Of a DNA stretch of 64,000 nucleotides, positions 35,464-44,990 are shown piece by piece. Location of the stretch: assembly GCF_023721815.1 (NCBI RefSeq), contig NZ_JAMDLI010000001.1:186001-250000 (forward strand), read 5' to 3'. How positions within the stretch are numbered: position 1 is the first letter of the stretch; the number at the start of each line of letters is the position of its first letter. The translations under genes were made by a program, and so were the position numbers. The notes beneath the pieces are model-generated. The model ran no database searches and had not been told where the DNA came from. It worked only from the letters and a program-made list of their open reading frames with translations. Source of the stretch: Pleomorphomonas sp. JP5. Its GTDB lineage: Bacteria > Pseudomonadota > Alphaproteobacteria > Rhizobiales > Pleomorphomonadaceae.

Positions 35464-37122
35464 TCAGGCGGCGCTAGCTTCGTCTCCATCCTCATCGTCG
35501 ACCGAAACGGTCAGCGAGGCGAAGCTGTCGGACACTTCGACTGGCTTGTCGGTGCGAGCGCCGAGGCCGGACTTGGAGCGTTCGAGCGATTTCAGAGCAA
35601 ACTCGCGGAAGGCCTTCACCGGGATTGGCGGCGAGTAGATGTAGCCTTGCGCCTGGACCACGCCGATCGATTTCAGATGTTCGACCTGGTCGGGGCGTTC
35701 GACGCCCTCGGCAACGATCCCGAGTCCGAGCTGATGGCCGAGTTCGACAAGGGTGTCGACGATCGTCTGGGACGAGTGGTCGGTTCCAATGTGATCGATG
35801 AACATCTTGTCGATCTTGATGATATCGACACCCAGCTTTTGAAGGTAGGCTAGGCCACCATGCCCGGTGCCAACGTCGTCGAGCGCCACCGAGGCGCCAA
35901 GCGCCTGGATTCGGCCGATGATGGCGCGCGACAATGCCAAGTCCTTGAGCGGGTGCTGTTCGGTGACCTCGAAGCAGAGCTGTTCGTAGCGAATCTTCGA
36001 GTTGCCGTAGATCCTCTTGATGTCGTCCATGATCTCAAGGTCGTTGAAGTGCATGGCCGTGAGGTTGATCGCCAGCTTGAGGCCGGGATTCTTGTCGTAG
36101 ATGTCGGCGACGTCGACCACCGTCTGGGTCATGAGCTGGCGGGTTATGTCGCGAATGGCTCCGGTCGCTTCGGCATAGGGCAGGAACTGGCCTGGTGCCA
36201 CCATCGTTCCGTCGGGACGCAGCCAGCGGACGAGCACCTCGCAACCGCGGATCTCGCCTGTCATCAGATCGAAGACCGGCTGGTAGTAGGGAATGAACTC
36301 GTGATTGTCGACGGCGCGGGAGAAGCTGTCGCCGTCGGATTGGCGCCACATCGACCAGGTCACGATGATGAACACGCCGAGGCCGGCGAGCGTCGACAGG
36401 ATGATGGTGATGGCCCGGAGACCGGCGATCGATTTCTGGGCTGCGGTCTCGTCCACCGCGACCCGGACCTTGATCGGGTAGCGTTCCGAAGAAATCGTCG
36501 ACACCAGCGCCGCCGACTGGTCACTCTCCGTCCACTTGCCGGAAAACCTGCTCCACTCCGAACCGTCGTCGAGATAGACAGTCGTAACGCTGGCGTCCTC
36601 GAAATAGCTGGCGCCGGCTTCGATATCGAGCGATCGCGTCGCGAGACGAGCCACCAGACGCAGCCGGTCGTCCACACGCAAGGTCACCACGGCTTGCCGT
36701 CTGTCCTTGCCATCGCTCAACACTGACAACATGACCGAGGGGTCGCCCTTCTCTGCCACCGGTAGCCGGGCAGGAGCGGCGAGTGCGCCCATCGGTTCTC
36801 CGCATATCAGCGTACCAGCCTCGTCGGTCAAGCCGATCTGCACGATAAAGTCGGAGTTGAAGGCGGTCATTCCGAACATGGTGCGATCGGCAAGGCCGCA
36901 GGTGATGTGCCCGCTGCTCCTGAGATCGGCAAGGACTCTGAGCGCTTCGGCAACGGTCGTCTCAGCGCGCACCAGATAGCGCGCGGCCATGGAATCGGCT
37001 TCGGTCTGTCCGACCGAAAGGGCGTGCTGGGAAAGAACGTAGTCCGCGGCGGCAATCGGAACGGTCGTGACGACCGCCGATACAGCAAGAAGCCTGAGCC
37101 ATTTCAACCACCTGAACTTCAC
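35464..37122 (-). CDS. Membrane c-di-GMP phosphodiesterase with CSS-like periplasmic domain and EAL domain
   Basis: 552 residues. One N-terminal membrane helix (LLAVSAVVTTVPIAAADYVL), a periplasmic domain with cysteines C75 (HITCGLADRTMF) and C107 (TLICGEPMG), a second membrane helix near 235-255, then an EAL domain from about 280. EAL catalytic features appear complete: EVLVRW (V in place of A), NLTAMHFND, FEVTEQHPL, DDVGTGHGGLAYL, KIDKMF and EGVE. It should degrade c-di-GMP. In CSS-motif relatives two periplasmic cysteines form a regulatory disulphide; here the second motif is C-G-E, not C-S-S. It stands alone, divergent from the exported paralogue pair. Confidence 0.88.
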   Translation of the reverse strand: MKFRWLKWLRLLAVSAVVTTVPIAAADYVLSQHALSVGQTEADSMAARYLVRAETTVAEALRVLADLRSSGHITCGLADRTMFGMTAFNSDFIVQIGLTDEAGTLICGEPMGALAAPARLPVAEKGDPSVMLSVLSDGKDRRQAVVTLRVDDRLRLVARLATRSLDIEAGASYFEDASVTTVYLDDGSEWSRFSGKWTESDQSAALVSTISSERYPIKVRVAVDETAAQKSIAGLRAITIILSTLAGLGVFIIVTWSMWRQSDGDSFSRAVDNHEFIPYYQPVFDLMTGEIRGCEVLVRWLRPDGTMVAPGQFLPYAEATGAIRDITRQLMTQTVVDVADIYDKNPGLKLAINLTAMHFNDLEIMDDIKRIYGNSKIRYEQLCFEVTEQHPLKDLALSRAIIGRIQALGASVALDDVGTGHGGLAYLQKLGVDIIKIDKMFIDHIGTDHSSQTIVDTLVELGHQLGLGIVAEGVERPDQVEHLKSIGVVQAQGYIYSPPIPVKAFREFALKSLERSKSGLGARTDKPVEVSDSFASLTVSVDDEDGDEASAA

Positions 37123-37408
37123 ATCGCATCCATTCGGTCTTTAGCCCAGCCGCGCGGCGACCCCACATTCTTGCGCGTGGAAACAGAGAACGCCGTTTCA
37201 ATAATTCATCTTGTTTGGGTCGGATGAAGAAATGGTTTCCCAAACCGATCGGGCCCTCCTTTTCTTTGGAGAGAATGAGTTCACCGGCGTGGTCGCCAAA
37301 ATTGGTCGGAGGCATGGCTTGTGCGTCGACCGTCATTTAGCCACAATGCCAGTCTCGAAAAGCGTGCCTTATCTCTCTTTTCCGATAAAGACTTATTGGG
37401 AGTATGAA

Positions 37409-38578
37409 ATGACGATTTCCAGTCGCTGGTCCCTTACCGTGGCTGTCGTTGCATTGACCGCAGGCCTCGCAGGGCCCGCCTTTTCGGCGGCGACGCCCGA
37501 GCAGGTGACCGCGGCCCTGACCAAACTCCTGTCGGAAGACAAGGGAGCGACCTTCGCGCTGGGAGAGCCGACCCAGTCGGATGCCGGGGTCGTCTACAAC
37601 AACGTCTCGATCAAGTCTTCCGATGGTGGGGAGACCAAGATTGAAGTACTGACCTTTGCCAACCCGACCGTTGAAGGCGATACGCTCAGCGCTGATTCCC
37701 TGTTGGCCGAGAACGTCAGCGGTACCGACAAGGGCGACAAGTTCACCGCCTCCTCTCTTGAGCTCACCGCTCCCGTCTTTACCGGCAAGGAGGAAGGCAA
37801 CCGGGTGGATGCTGTCTCCATCATGGGGATTTCGATCGCCCAGGACGGCAAGGCGCCCGTCATGATCGACAGCGCCAACGTCGATCTCTCCGACTTTGCC
37901 TCCGATGTGCCGCATGCCATCGACATTTCTGTCGAGGGGATCGACGTCGATCCGATGGCCATGGACGAGGGCGGGCAAATGGGCGCTCAGCTGAAGGCCA
38001 TGGGATACGACAAGCTGACCTTGGGATTCTACGGCTCCGGTTCGCTCGACGAAGCGACTGGCGACCTCGTCCTGAACGAGATCACCATCGATGGAACCGA
38101 CCTTGGCACGGTAACGCTGGCCGGAACCTTCGGTGGCCTTACTGCCGATGTCATCAAGGATCTCAAGCAGCCCAACCCGCCACAGAGCGTTTTCGGCAAG
38201 GTCACGCTGAAGCAGGCTTCGGTCTACTATGGCGATGCGTCTCTTGCCGGTCGGATCATTGCCGAGCAGGCCAAGCAGATGGGACAGGAGCCGGCTGCTT
38301 TCGTGGGGCAGATCACTGGTGCCCTGCCCCTGCTCCTGTCGTCGATTGGCAATCAGCCTTTCCAGGACAAGCTGGCCCAGGGCGTGACCACCTTCCTGAA
38401 GGACCCCAAGAACCTGACGATCACAGCCAAGCCGGCAACGCCGATTGCGCTGATGGAGCTCCTGTCCACCTCGCAGACCGCTCCGCAGACGCTGCCTGAC
38501 GTTCTCAAGGCCGATGTGATCGCCAATCAGCCGGAAGCCGAAGACGACGAGACGGGTGATGGCGCCGACGTGAACTGA
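37409..38578 (+). CDS. Unrecognised exported protein, paralogue A
   Basis: 389 residues from ATG 37409, with GGGAG seven bases upstream; the frame is open further upstream but this start gives a clean signal peptide (LTVAVVALTAGLAGPAFSA). The mature part is rich in alternating hydrophobic/polar stretches of beta type and acidic residues, and ends in an acidic tail (EAEDDETGDGAD). The C-terminal ~180 residues, including GALPLLL, FLKDPKNLTI and a preceding MGYDKLTL...GDLVLNEITIDG...LG layout, match the next gene. I do not recognise a named domain; the 'layered' beta pattern recalls AsmA/lipid-transport-like proteins only loosely. Tandem with paralogue B (134 bp gap). Confidence 0.75.
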   Translation: MTISSRWSLTVAVVALTAGLAGPAFSAATPEQVTAALTKLLSEDKGATFALGEPTQSDAGVVYNNVSIKSSDGGETKIEVLTFANPTVEGDTLSADSLLAENVSGTDKGDKFTASSLELTAPVFTGKEEGNRVDAVSIMGISIAQDGKAPVMIDSANVDLSDFASDVPHAIDISVEGIDVDPMAMDEGGQMGAQLKAMGYDKLTLGFYGSGSLDEATGDLVLNEITIDGTDLGTVTLAGTFGGLTADVIKDLKQPNPPQSVFGKVTLKQASVYYGDASLAGRIIAEQAKQMGQEPAAFVGQITGALPLLLSSIGNQPFQDKLAQGVTTFLKDPKNLTITAKPATPIALMELLSTSQTAPQTLPDVLKADVIANQPEAEDDETGDGADVN

Positions 38579-38712
38579 TAGGGGACCGGCCCGTCCTGCG
38601 GGCCTGACAACCCTATTCAAGGCCTGCGTCGGCAGGGCTACTTGTCCTTGTCGCTAGCAAAAGACAGGCCGGCCAGCCGGCCCCAGATATTGCGCATCCG
38701 GGAGGATCGTCA

Positions 38713-40890
38713 ATGAGAACCAGCGCTTCGCTTGGTGCGGCTTTGGCGCTTGCCGCCTTTGCCTGCCCCTCGTTTGTCCATGCAGAGACGTCCAGGGAAG
38801 CCCTTGTACGGCAATGGCTTGCCTCTGCGTCTTTCGGGATCCCGGTATCCGTTGGCAAAAGCAGCTTCGATCCCGCGACTCAGACCGTAACGTTGTCTGA
38901 CGTGAACATCGGCGACATCGATGATGATCTGATTGCCGTTCATTTCGACGAGTTGTCTGTTGAAGATCCTCGCCTCACCCCGGGTGAGGCTTTCGCTGCC
39001 CACGCCGTTCGAGCCACGAACTATAAAGTCGATCTCCACTTTGACGTCGGCAAGTGGTTTCCGGGCCTGGTCGGGCTGGAGTCGGGCACAGGCGGGGAAA
39101 CCGGGAAGGCCGATGTGTCGCCGGCCCCGAAACAGAAGCCCGTCAAGAAAATGCAAGAAAGCCGCGACACCGACCAGACGGGTGATGAAGCGTCCGTGCC
39201 CGAAGCCAATGCCGGTGAAGAGAAGACGCCGCCTCCGGTGGTGGATTATTCGGTGTCCGCCGAGTCTTGTCTTATTGAAAGGTTTGTTTTCCCGCTGCCG
39301 CCGGAGAGTTTGCCGTCTGGACGTCCGATCTACGAGAATATGTTCCGCTATGCTGACTGGATGATGGGAATCCGGGCCGACTGGGCCGAGATGAACAGCG
39401 TCAGGATCGAGACGAGCGGAATGAAGGAAGGCGACTCCATTTCGACGTACTCGTTGTCATACCTGTCGGGAATGCACGATGGTCGTGTCGAAAGGGCCGG
39501 CCTCAACTCGGCCGAACAAAAGCCGAAAGATGACGCGTCGCCCTTCAAGTCGATGACCATCGACAGCACCTATGTTATCGGCGCGGACTTTGGCAAGGCG
39601 CTTGAAGCGCTCGACCCGTCCAGGTACGTCGATGGAATCGGTGATGGCAAGGAGCGTGTTGTTTACTCGCAGTATGGCGTCAACAATCTTGTCCTGACGT
39701 TCGAGAATGCGACTGCGAGCATCGGCAACATCGAGGCAAACAATGTTTACCTCCGCCAGACCAGCCAACCGGTGATAAAGCAGATCTTTGAAGCGCTCGA
39801 TGATATCAAGCAGGTTGAGGCCGATCCAATCCGGTTTATCTCTACTATCCTGCCAAACTATACGCAGCTGATGGGCGTGGATTTCGTCCGGGCCAGCAAG
39901 CTTGAAGTCAAGACCAGCGACGACAGCGTGGATGTTGCGATCAACAGTTTTGACGGCAACGACATCAGTGGCAACGGCATCGGCGCGTTCACGTTGCGCG
40001 ACATCAGCGCCACGGCCAAGGAGACCTCCTCGAAGCTTGGCATTTCTCTTCTGACCTTCCAGGATATCCGATTTGGCTCGCTTTCCGCTCTTCTCAAGCT
40101 GGGACAGAGTGCGTCCGAGGGCGTCCAGCCGTCCGGAGAGGCGATGCGTGACGCCATCGTCAATGGCGGCACATCCGTCGGCTTCGCCGAGCTTAGCGCA
40201 CTGTCGGTCGAGTCGCCGTTCGGCTCCGTGGGGCTCGACTCGCTTGCTCTGACAAGCGGGAACTATATTGGCACCCTGCCCCAACGCAGTGATGCCACGT
40301 TTACCTCGCTGTCCTTGCCTGTGGCACTGCTGTCCGACGAGACAGTCGTTTCCGAGCTGACCAGCATGGGTTACGAAACCCTCGATATATCTGGCGGTTT
40401 GACGTTGTCCTGGGATGCCGACAAGGGCGACCTGCATCTTGAGGACTTGACCCTCAAGGCTGCCGATATGGGGGTCATCTCCAGTGACTTCCATCTGAAC
40501 GGCCTGCCCCTGTCTCTTGTGGACAGGCCTTCCGAGATCGAGTCTCGCATCAAGAAGGCAGCGCTTGTGTCCGCTTCGGTCACCTACGGCAATGCCGGCA
40601 TCGTCGAGAAGGCCTTCGAGGCGCAAGCGAAGAAACTGGACCAGGATGGCGACAAGTTCCGTGAGAACACCGCCGGCGCCCTGCCGCTCTTGCTCAACTT
40701 CCTTGAGGATCCCAAGCTGCAGGCGAGGTTTGAGAAGCCGATCTCGGATTTCATTCGGGATCCGAAGTCGATCACCCTGAGTGTGGCGCCTGAAACGCCG
40801 GTCGCCTTCGATCAGTTGGAGAAGGTCAATACCGATAAGCCGAATGACCTCATTCGGGTGCTGAATGTCGGGGTGACCGCCAACGAGTGA
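38713..40890 (+). CDS. Unrecognised exported protein, paralogue B (larger)
   Basis: 725 residues from ATG 38713 after GGGAGG. A signal peptide (LGAALALAAFACPSFVHAE) is followed by an N-terminal part like that of paralogue A (FGIPVSVGKSSFDPATQTV), then a Lys/Glu/Pro-rich linker at about 130-175, a large middle region (175-525), and the shared C-terminal module (MGYETLDISGGL...GDLHLEDLTLKA...GALPLLLNFL...FIRDPKSITLSV). It looks like paralogue A with an insert of some 330 residues. Function unknown; the envelope is the likely location. It ends before a strong bidirectional terminator. Confidence 0.75.
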   Translation: MRTSASLGAALALAAFACPSFVHAETSREALVRQWLASASFGIPVSVGKSSFDPATQTVTLSDVNIGDIDDDLIAVHFDELSVEDPRLTPGEAFAAHAVRATNYKVDLHFDVGKWFPGLVGLESGTGGETGKADVSPAPKQKPVKKMQESRDTDQTGDEASVPEANAGEEKTPPPVVDYSVSAESCLIERFVFPLPPESLPSGRPIYENMFRYADWMMGIRADWAEMNSVRIETSGMKEGDSISTYSLSYLSGMHDGRVERAGLNSAEQKPKDDASPFKSMTIDSTYVIGADFGKALEALDPSRYVDGIGDGKERVVYSQYGVNNLVLTFENATASIGNIEANNVYLRQTSQPVIKQIFEALDDIKQVEADPIRFISTILPNYTQLMGVDFVRASKLEVKTSDDSVDVAINSFDGNDISGNGIGAFTLRDISATAKETSSKLGISLLTFQDIRFGSLSALLKLGQSASEGVQPSGEAMRDAIVNGGTSVGFAELSALSVESPFGSVGLDSLALTSGNYIGTLPQRSDATFTSLSLPVALLSDETVVSELTSMGYETLDISGGLTLSWDADKGDLHLEDLTLKAADMGVISSDFHLNGLPLSLVDRPSEIESRIKKAALVSASVTYGNAGIVEKAFEAQAKKLDQDGDKFRENTAGALPLLLNFLEDPKLQARFEKPISDFIRDPKSITLSVAPETPVAFDQLEKVNTDKPNDLIRVLNVGVTANE

Positions 40891-40923
40891 TACCTGACTG
40901 GCTGCAAAGATCCACGCAGACAA

Positions 40924-40951
40924 AAGGCCGGGGAGTCGCCTCCCCGGCCTT
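40924..40951. terminator. Bidirectional terminator between paralogue B and aspS
   Basis: AAGGCCGGGGAG pairs perfectly (12 bp) with CTCCCCGGCCTT across a TCGC loop. It lies between two convergent genes. Plus-strand 3' flank is CTCCTTTG; minus-strand flank is TTG. The stem is very strong though T-runs are short. Confidence 0.8.
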
Positions 40952-40971
40952 CTCCTTTGAGATACAGCCGA

Positions 40972-42753
40972 TCAGTTCGGCAGGTTCAGCTTGAGATGCA
41001 GTTCACGCAGCTGCTTGGTCGAGGCTTCCGACGGCGCTCCCATCAGCGGGTCCTCGGCGCGCTGGTTCATCGGGAACAGCGTGATTTCGCGCAAGTTCTG
41101 CGCACCGCACAGCAACATCACCACCCGATCGACGCCGGCCGCCATGCCACCATGCGGAGGGGCGCCATATTGGAACGCGCGATACATGCCGCCGAAACGC
41201 TCCTCGACTTCGGCCTTCGAGGTGCCGACCAGTTCGAAGGCCTTCACCATGGTCTCGGGCGACTGGTTACGGATCGAGCCGGAGGCCATCTCGTAGCCGT
41301 TGCAGACCATGTCATACTGGAAGGCCTTGATCGTCAGGGGATCCTGATTGTTCAGTGCCTCCAGGCCACCCTGCGGCATCGAGAAGGGGTTATGGGCGAA
41401 GTCGAGCTTCTTCTCGTCGTCGTTCCACTCGTAGAAGGGGAAATCGACAATCCAGCAGAGTTCGAACCGCTCGGTATCGACAAGGTTGAGATCGGAGCCG
41501 ACGCGAGTGCGGGCTTCACCGGCGAACTTGTAGAACTTCTGGGGATCGCCGGCCACAAAGAACACGGCGTCGCCCTCGCCAAGACCGAGCTGCACGCGAA
41601 CGGCTTCCGTCCGCTCCGGTCCGATGTTCTTGGCCAGCGGGCCGGCACCCTCGAGAGCGCCGTTTTCCGATCGCCAGAAGATGTAGCCAAGGCCGGGCTG
41701 GCCCTGTCCTTGCGCCCAGGAGTTCATGCGGTCGCAGAAGGCGCGGCTGCCGCCGGTCTTGGCCGGGATGGCCCATACTTCCGTCTTGGGATCGGCCTCG
41801 ATCATGCGCGCGAACACCTTGAAGCCCGAGCCGGCGAAATGCTCGGTCACCGCCTGCATCTCGATCGGGTTGCGAAGGTCCGGCTTGTCAGAGCCATAGA
41901 GGCGAATGGCATCGTCATACTTGATGCGACGGAACTGCTGGGAAACCGGCTTGCCTTCGGCGAACTCCTCGAACACGCCCCGGATCACCGGCTCCATCGT
42001 GTTGAACACGTCGTCCTGCGTTACGAAGCTCATTTCCAGGTCGAGCTGGTAGAACTCGCCCGGCAGGCGGTCGGCGCGCGGATCCTCGTCGCGGAAGCAG
42101 GGCGCGATCTGGAAATAGCGGTCGAAACCGGCGACCATCAGCAGCTGCTTGTACTGCTGCGGCGCCTGCGGCAGGGCATAGAACTTGCCGGCGTGGATAC
42201 GGCTCGGCACCAGGAAGTCGCGCGCGCCTTCTGGCGAGGAGGCAGTCAGGATCGGCGTCGAATACTCGGTGAACCCGGCGTCCTCCATGCGGCGGCGCAT
42301 CGAGCGGATGATCTTCGTCCGCTTGACGATGTTGCCATGCAGTGTTTCGCGACGAAGGTCCAGGAAGCGGTACTTGAGGCGCACGTCTTCCGGATAGTCC
42401 GGCTCGCCGAACACAGGCAGCGGCAGGTCCTTGGCCTGGCCGAGAACGACGATCTCGTTGGCAAAGACCTCGATTTCACCAGTGGGAAGGTTGGCGTTGA
42501 CTGTTTCGGGCGTACGGGCGCGAACAAGGCAGTCGACGCGGATGACCCACTCGGCGCGCAGCGTCTCCGCCAGCTTGAACGATCCGCTGTCGGGATCGAC
42601 CACGACCTGCGTCATGCCGTAGTGGTCGCGCAGGTCGATGAACAGCAGACCGCCGTGATCTCGCACGCGATGCACCCAGCCGGACAGCCGCACATTCTGC
42701 CCGACGTCGCTGGCTCGAAGCTGGCCGCAGGTGTGGGTGCGATAGGCGTGCAT
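40972..42753 (-). CDS. aspS: Aspartyl-tRNA synthetase
   Basis: 593 residues from ATG 42753 ([20 protein letters not shown]), the standard bacterial length; the frame extends upstream without family sequence. Class II enzyme charging tRNA-Asp. The N-terminal OB fold ([20 protein letters not shown]) is followed by the catalytic domain with motif 2 ([19 protein letters not shown]) and motif 3 ([15 protein letters not shown]), and the bacterial GAD insert between them. In many alphaproteobacteria the enzyme is non-discriminating and also charges tRNA-Asn for GatCAB; I cannot tell which type this is. Single gene. Confidence 0.97.
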   Translation of the reverse strand: MHAYRTHTCGQLRASDVGQNVRLSGWVHRVRDHGGLLFIDLRDHYGMTQVVVDPDSGSFKLAETLRAEWVIRVDCLVRARTPETVNANLPTGEIEVFANEIVVLGQAKDLPLPVFGEPDYPEDVRLKYRFLDLRRETLHGNIVKRTKIIRSMRRRMEDAGFTEYSTPILTASSPEGARDFLVPSRIHAGKFYALPQAPQQYKQLLMVAGFDRYFQIAPCFRDEDPRADRLPGEFYQLDLEMSFVTQDDVFNTMEPVIRGVFEEFAEGKPVSQQFRRIKYDDAIRLYGSDKPDLRNPIEMQAVTEHFAGSGFKVFARMIEADPKTEVWAIPAKTGGSRAFCDRMNSWAQGQGQPGLGYIFWRSENGALEGAGPLAKNIGPERTEAVRVQLGLGEGDAVFFVAGDPQKFYKFAGEARTRVGSDLNLVDTERFELCWIVDFPFYEWNDDEKKLDFAHNPFSMPQGGLEALNNQDPLTIKAFQYDMVCNGYEMASGSIRNQSPETMVKAFELVGTSKAEVEERFGGMYRAFQYGAPPHGGMAAGVDRVVMLLCGAQNLREITLFPMNQRAEDPLMGAPSEASTKQLRELHLKLNLPN

Positions 42754-43099
42754 GGTTATCGTCCTGTCTCTTTGAATCCGTTGGGAACGGCTCCGGATTC
42801 CCACCTTGGGGAGGCCGGATCTGTGGGCGCGACAAGCGCACGGCGGGGCGGATTTGTCAAGAATTCTGACAGCCTCTTGCACGCTTCACCTGTTCGTCAG
42901 GCCTCCCGACCGGAGCCGGAAACCGGCCCGATGGGCGTGAAGAGAAACTCCGTTGCGGGCGTTTTGCTGGGCAACCGCTCGGCGCTTTGCCGACTTCGTC
43001 GGAATAGTGTCATTCGATTGTGAGAAAAGCCTTCGCTCAGACGGCAGGCCGCACAGGCGACTCGCAAGGGGTACCCCGCCGGCTGACAGGGATTTTTCC
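42754..43099. other. Divergent intergenic region aspS / btaA
   Basis: About 345 bp. It should hold both promoters. A phased repeat similar to a Pho box lies at 43007-43024 on the btaA side and is listed separately. An inverted repeat around GAATTC (CTGTCAGAATTCTTGACA on the minus strand, near 42858-42875) is nearer aspS. An open frame runs into btaA from 42953 but has no ribosome site or family sequence. Confidence 0.5.
43007..43024 (+). promoter_or_regulatory. Candidate Pho box upstream of btaA
   Basis: GTGTCAT-TCGA-TTGTGAG: two 7-base repeats 11 bp apart, matching the PhoB half-site CTGTCAT in 6 and 4 of 7 positions. It is 75 bp before the btaA start. PhoB control of btaAB under phosphate starvation is known in rhizobia. 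The second half-site is weak. Confidence 0.35.
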
Positions 43100-44329
43100 A
43101 TGAGCAAGCAAAAGACCAAGGACCTTTTGGCCAACGCGGTGCATGCCAACAAGCTGACCAGCCGGGAAGGCATTCTCGAACGCCTGTTCACCCTGGCGTT
43201 CTCCGGTCTTGTCTATCCGCAGATATGGGAAGATCCGGCCGTTGACATGACGGCGCTCGAACTCGGACCGGACAAGCGCATCATCACCATTGCCTCCGGC
43301 GGCTGCAACGTCATGAACTATCTGACGGCTTCGCCGGCGGAGATCATCGCCGTCGATCTCAATCCAGCCCATATCGCGCTGCTCAAGCTGAAGCTGGCCG
43401 CTGCCTGCCGCCTGCCGAACCACGAGAGCTTCTTCCGCTTCTTCGGTCACGCCGACGAGCGAGAAAATACCGACCGTTACGATCGCTTCCTGCGCGACCA
43501 TCTCCCGGACGATGCGCGTGCCTATTGGGAAAAGCGCGGCTTGACGGGCCGTCGGCAGATATCGATCTTCACCCGGAACATCTACCGCTACGGCTTGCTG
43601 GGGCGGTTCATTGGCGTCATGCACCTGCTCGCCCGCGCCTATGGCAAGAACCCGCGGCTCATGCTGACCGCGCAAGGCCTCGACGAACAGCGTCGCCTGT
43701 TTGAGGAGAATCTTGCCCCGGTCTTCGACTCCCGGCTCATTCGCTGGCTGTGTCGCATGCCGGTGTCACTCTATGGCCTTGGCATCCCGCCGGCCCAGTT
43801 CGCCTATCTTTCGGCCGACGCCGGTGGCGACCTCGCCGGTTTGTTGCGGAAGCGCCTGTCGCGCTTGGCCTGCGACTTCCCGCTTGAGGACAACTATTTC
43901 GCCTGGCAGGCCTTCGGCCGCCGTTATGACCGCGAGAGTCGCCGCGCCGTGCCCGCCTACCTCACTCGTGGGGCTTACGACGCCATCCGCGCCAACGCCG
44001 ACCGCGTGACCGCCGTGCAGGCCTCGATGACCGACCGTCTTGCGACCATGCCCGACGAGTGCCTCGACGGCTATGTGTTGCTTGACGCTCAGGACTGGAT
44101 GACGCCGGCGCAGATGGTCGCCCTGTGGACCGAGATCAGCCGCACGGCTCGCCCGGGGGCTCGCGTCATTTTCCGTACCGCCGGGCTCGACAGCCCGCTT
44201 GAGACGGTCCTGCCCGCCAAAATACGCTCGCGCTGGTCTTACGATCCCTCGACCGTGCCCGAATATGTCGCCCGCGATCGCTCGTCGATCTACGGAGGGT
44301 TCCACCTCTATCTGAGAGATACCGCGTGA
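43100..44329 (+). CDS. btaA: S-adenosylmethionine:diacylglycerol 3-amino-3-carboxypropyltransferase
   Basis: 409 residues from ATG 43100 (DUF3419 family). It moves the aminobutyryl group of SAM onto diacylglycerol, giving diacylglyceryl-homoserine, the first step of betaine-lipid (DGTS) synthesis. Family blocks are YPQIWEDPAVDMTALELG, IITIASGGCNVMNYL (SAM-binding), AVDLNPAHIALLKLK, and the late DGYVLLDAQDWMTPAQM. The acceptor is in the membrane; the enzyme itself is peripheral. Its stop overlaps the start of the methyltransferase btaB (GTGA), so both are made together. Confidence 0.95.
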   Translation: MSKQKTKDLLANAVHANKLTSREGILERLFTLAFSGLVYPQIWEDPAVDMTALELGPDKRIITIASGGCNVMNYLTASPAEIIAVDLNPAHIALLKLKLAAACRLPNHESFFRFFGHADERENTDRYDRFLRDHLPDDARAYWEKRGLTGRRQISIFTRNIYRYGLLGRFIGVMHLLARAYGKNPRLMLTAQGLDEQRRLFEENLAPVFDSRLIRWLCRMPVSLYGLGIPPAQFAYLSADAGGDLAGLLRKRLSRLACDFPLEDNYFAWQAFGRRYDRESRRAVPAYLTRGAYDAIRANADRVTAVQASMTDRLATMPDECLDGYVLLDAQDWMTPAQMVALWTEISRTARPGARVIFRTAGLDSPLETVLPAKIRSRWSYDPSTVPEYVARDRSSIYGGFHLYLRDTA

Positions 44330-44988
44330 GCGCGCCCACCTCTGCGTCTCCGCCCTCGGCCGGCCAGAAGGCGGCGATGGACCGCATGTACCGGCTGACC
44401 CGGCACATCTACGACCTGACGCGCAAGCCCTACCTTCTCGGCCGAGATCGCATGATCGGGGCGCTTGAGGTTCCTCCGGGCGGGAGTGTGCTGGAAATGG
44501 GGTGTGGCACCGGTCGCAACCTGGTGGCGGTCGGTCGCCGCCATCCGGACGCGCTTCTCCATGGCTTCGACATCTCCGGCGAAATGTTGAAGACCGCCCA
44601 TCGCAATGTCGAAAGGTCAGGTCTCGACATTCGATTGGCCGAGGGCGATGCTTGTTTTTTCGATCCGGAGGCGACCTTCGGCGTAGCGAGCTTCGACCGT
44701 GTCTATTTCTCATACACGCTGTCGATGATCCCCGATTGGACGGCGGCGTTGGCTCACGGTCTCTCTCTGGTCAAGGATGGCGGCCGTCTTTCGGTCGTCG
44801 ATTTCGGCTTCTGCGAAGGGTTGGGGGCTCCGATCCGCAGCCTCCTGCACGGTTGGCTGTCTCTCTTTCACGTCGCGCCGCGCGTCGCTCTGGAGACGGA
44901 AATGGCCCGACTGGCGCAAATGAGCGGCCGGACACTCCATTTCGAACGACCGGCGCGCGGCTATGCGCAGCTTGGCAGCATCCTCTGA
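44326..44988 (+). CDS. btaB: Diacylglyceryl-homoserine N-methyltransferase
   Basis: 220 residues starting at GTG 44326, which shares the GTGA overlap with the btaA stop. The SAM-binding motif I is SVLEMGCGTGRNLVAVGR at about residue 44, followed by LHGFDISGEMLKTAHRN and the FDRVYFSYTLSMIPDW block. In the betaine-lipid pathway this protein adds three methyl groups to the homoserine amine to give DGTS. Assignment rests on methyltransferase motifs plus tight coupling to btaA. Betaine lipids replace phospholipids when phosphate is scarce. Confidence 0.92.
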   Translation: MSAPTSASPPSAGQKAAMDRMYRLTRHIYDLTRKPYLLGRDRMIGALEVPPGGSVLEMGCGTGRNLVAVGRRHPDALLHGFDISGEMLKTAHRNVERSGLDIRLAEGDACFFDPEATFGVASFDRVYFSYTLSMIPDWTAALAHGLSLVKDGGRLSVVDFGFCEGLGAPIRSLLHGWLSLFHVAPRVALETEMARLAQMSGRTLHFERPARGYAQLGSIL

Positions 44989-44990
44989 CG

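Noticed and set aside
39457-40923. Minus-strand open frame (488 codons) opposite exported paralogue B
   Set aside because: No ribosome site or family sequence; paralogue B has a signal peptide, a ribosome site and an internal paralogue to support it.
42858-42875. CTGTCAG-AATT-CTTGACA on the minus strand as a Pho box
   Set aside because: Only the first half fits CTGTCAT; the second half is the inverted, not the direct, repeat, so it is a palindrome around GAATTC rather than a Pho box.
40957-43023. Long plus-strand open frame (688 codons) opposite aspS
   Set aside because: Composition is that of an antisense frame (rich in His, Arg, Gly, Val) and aspS is unmistakable on the minus strand.
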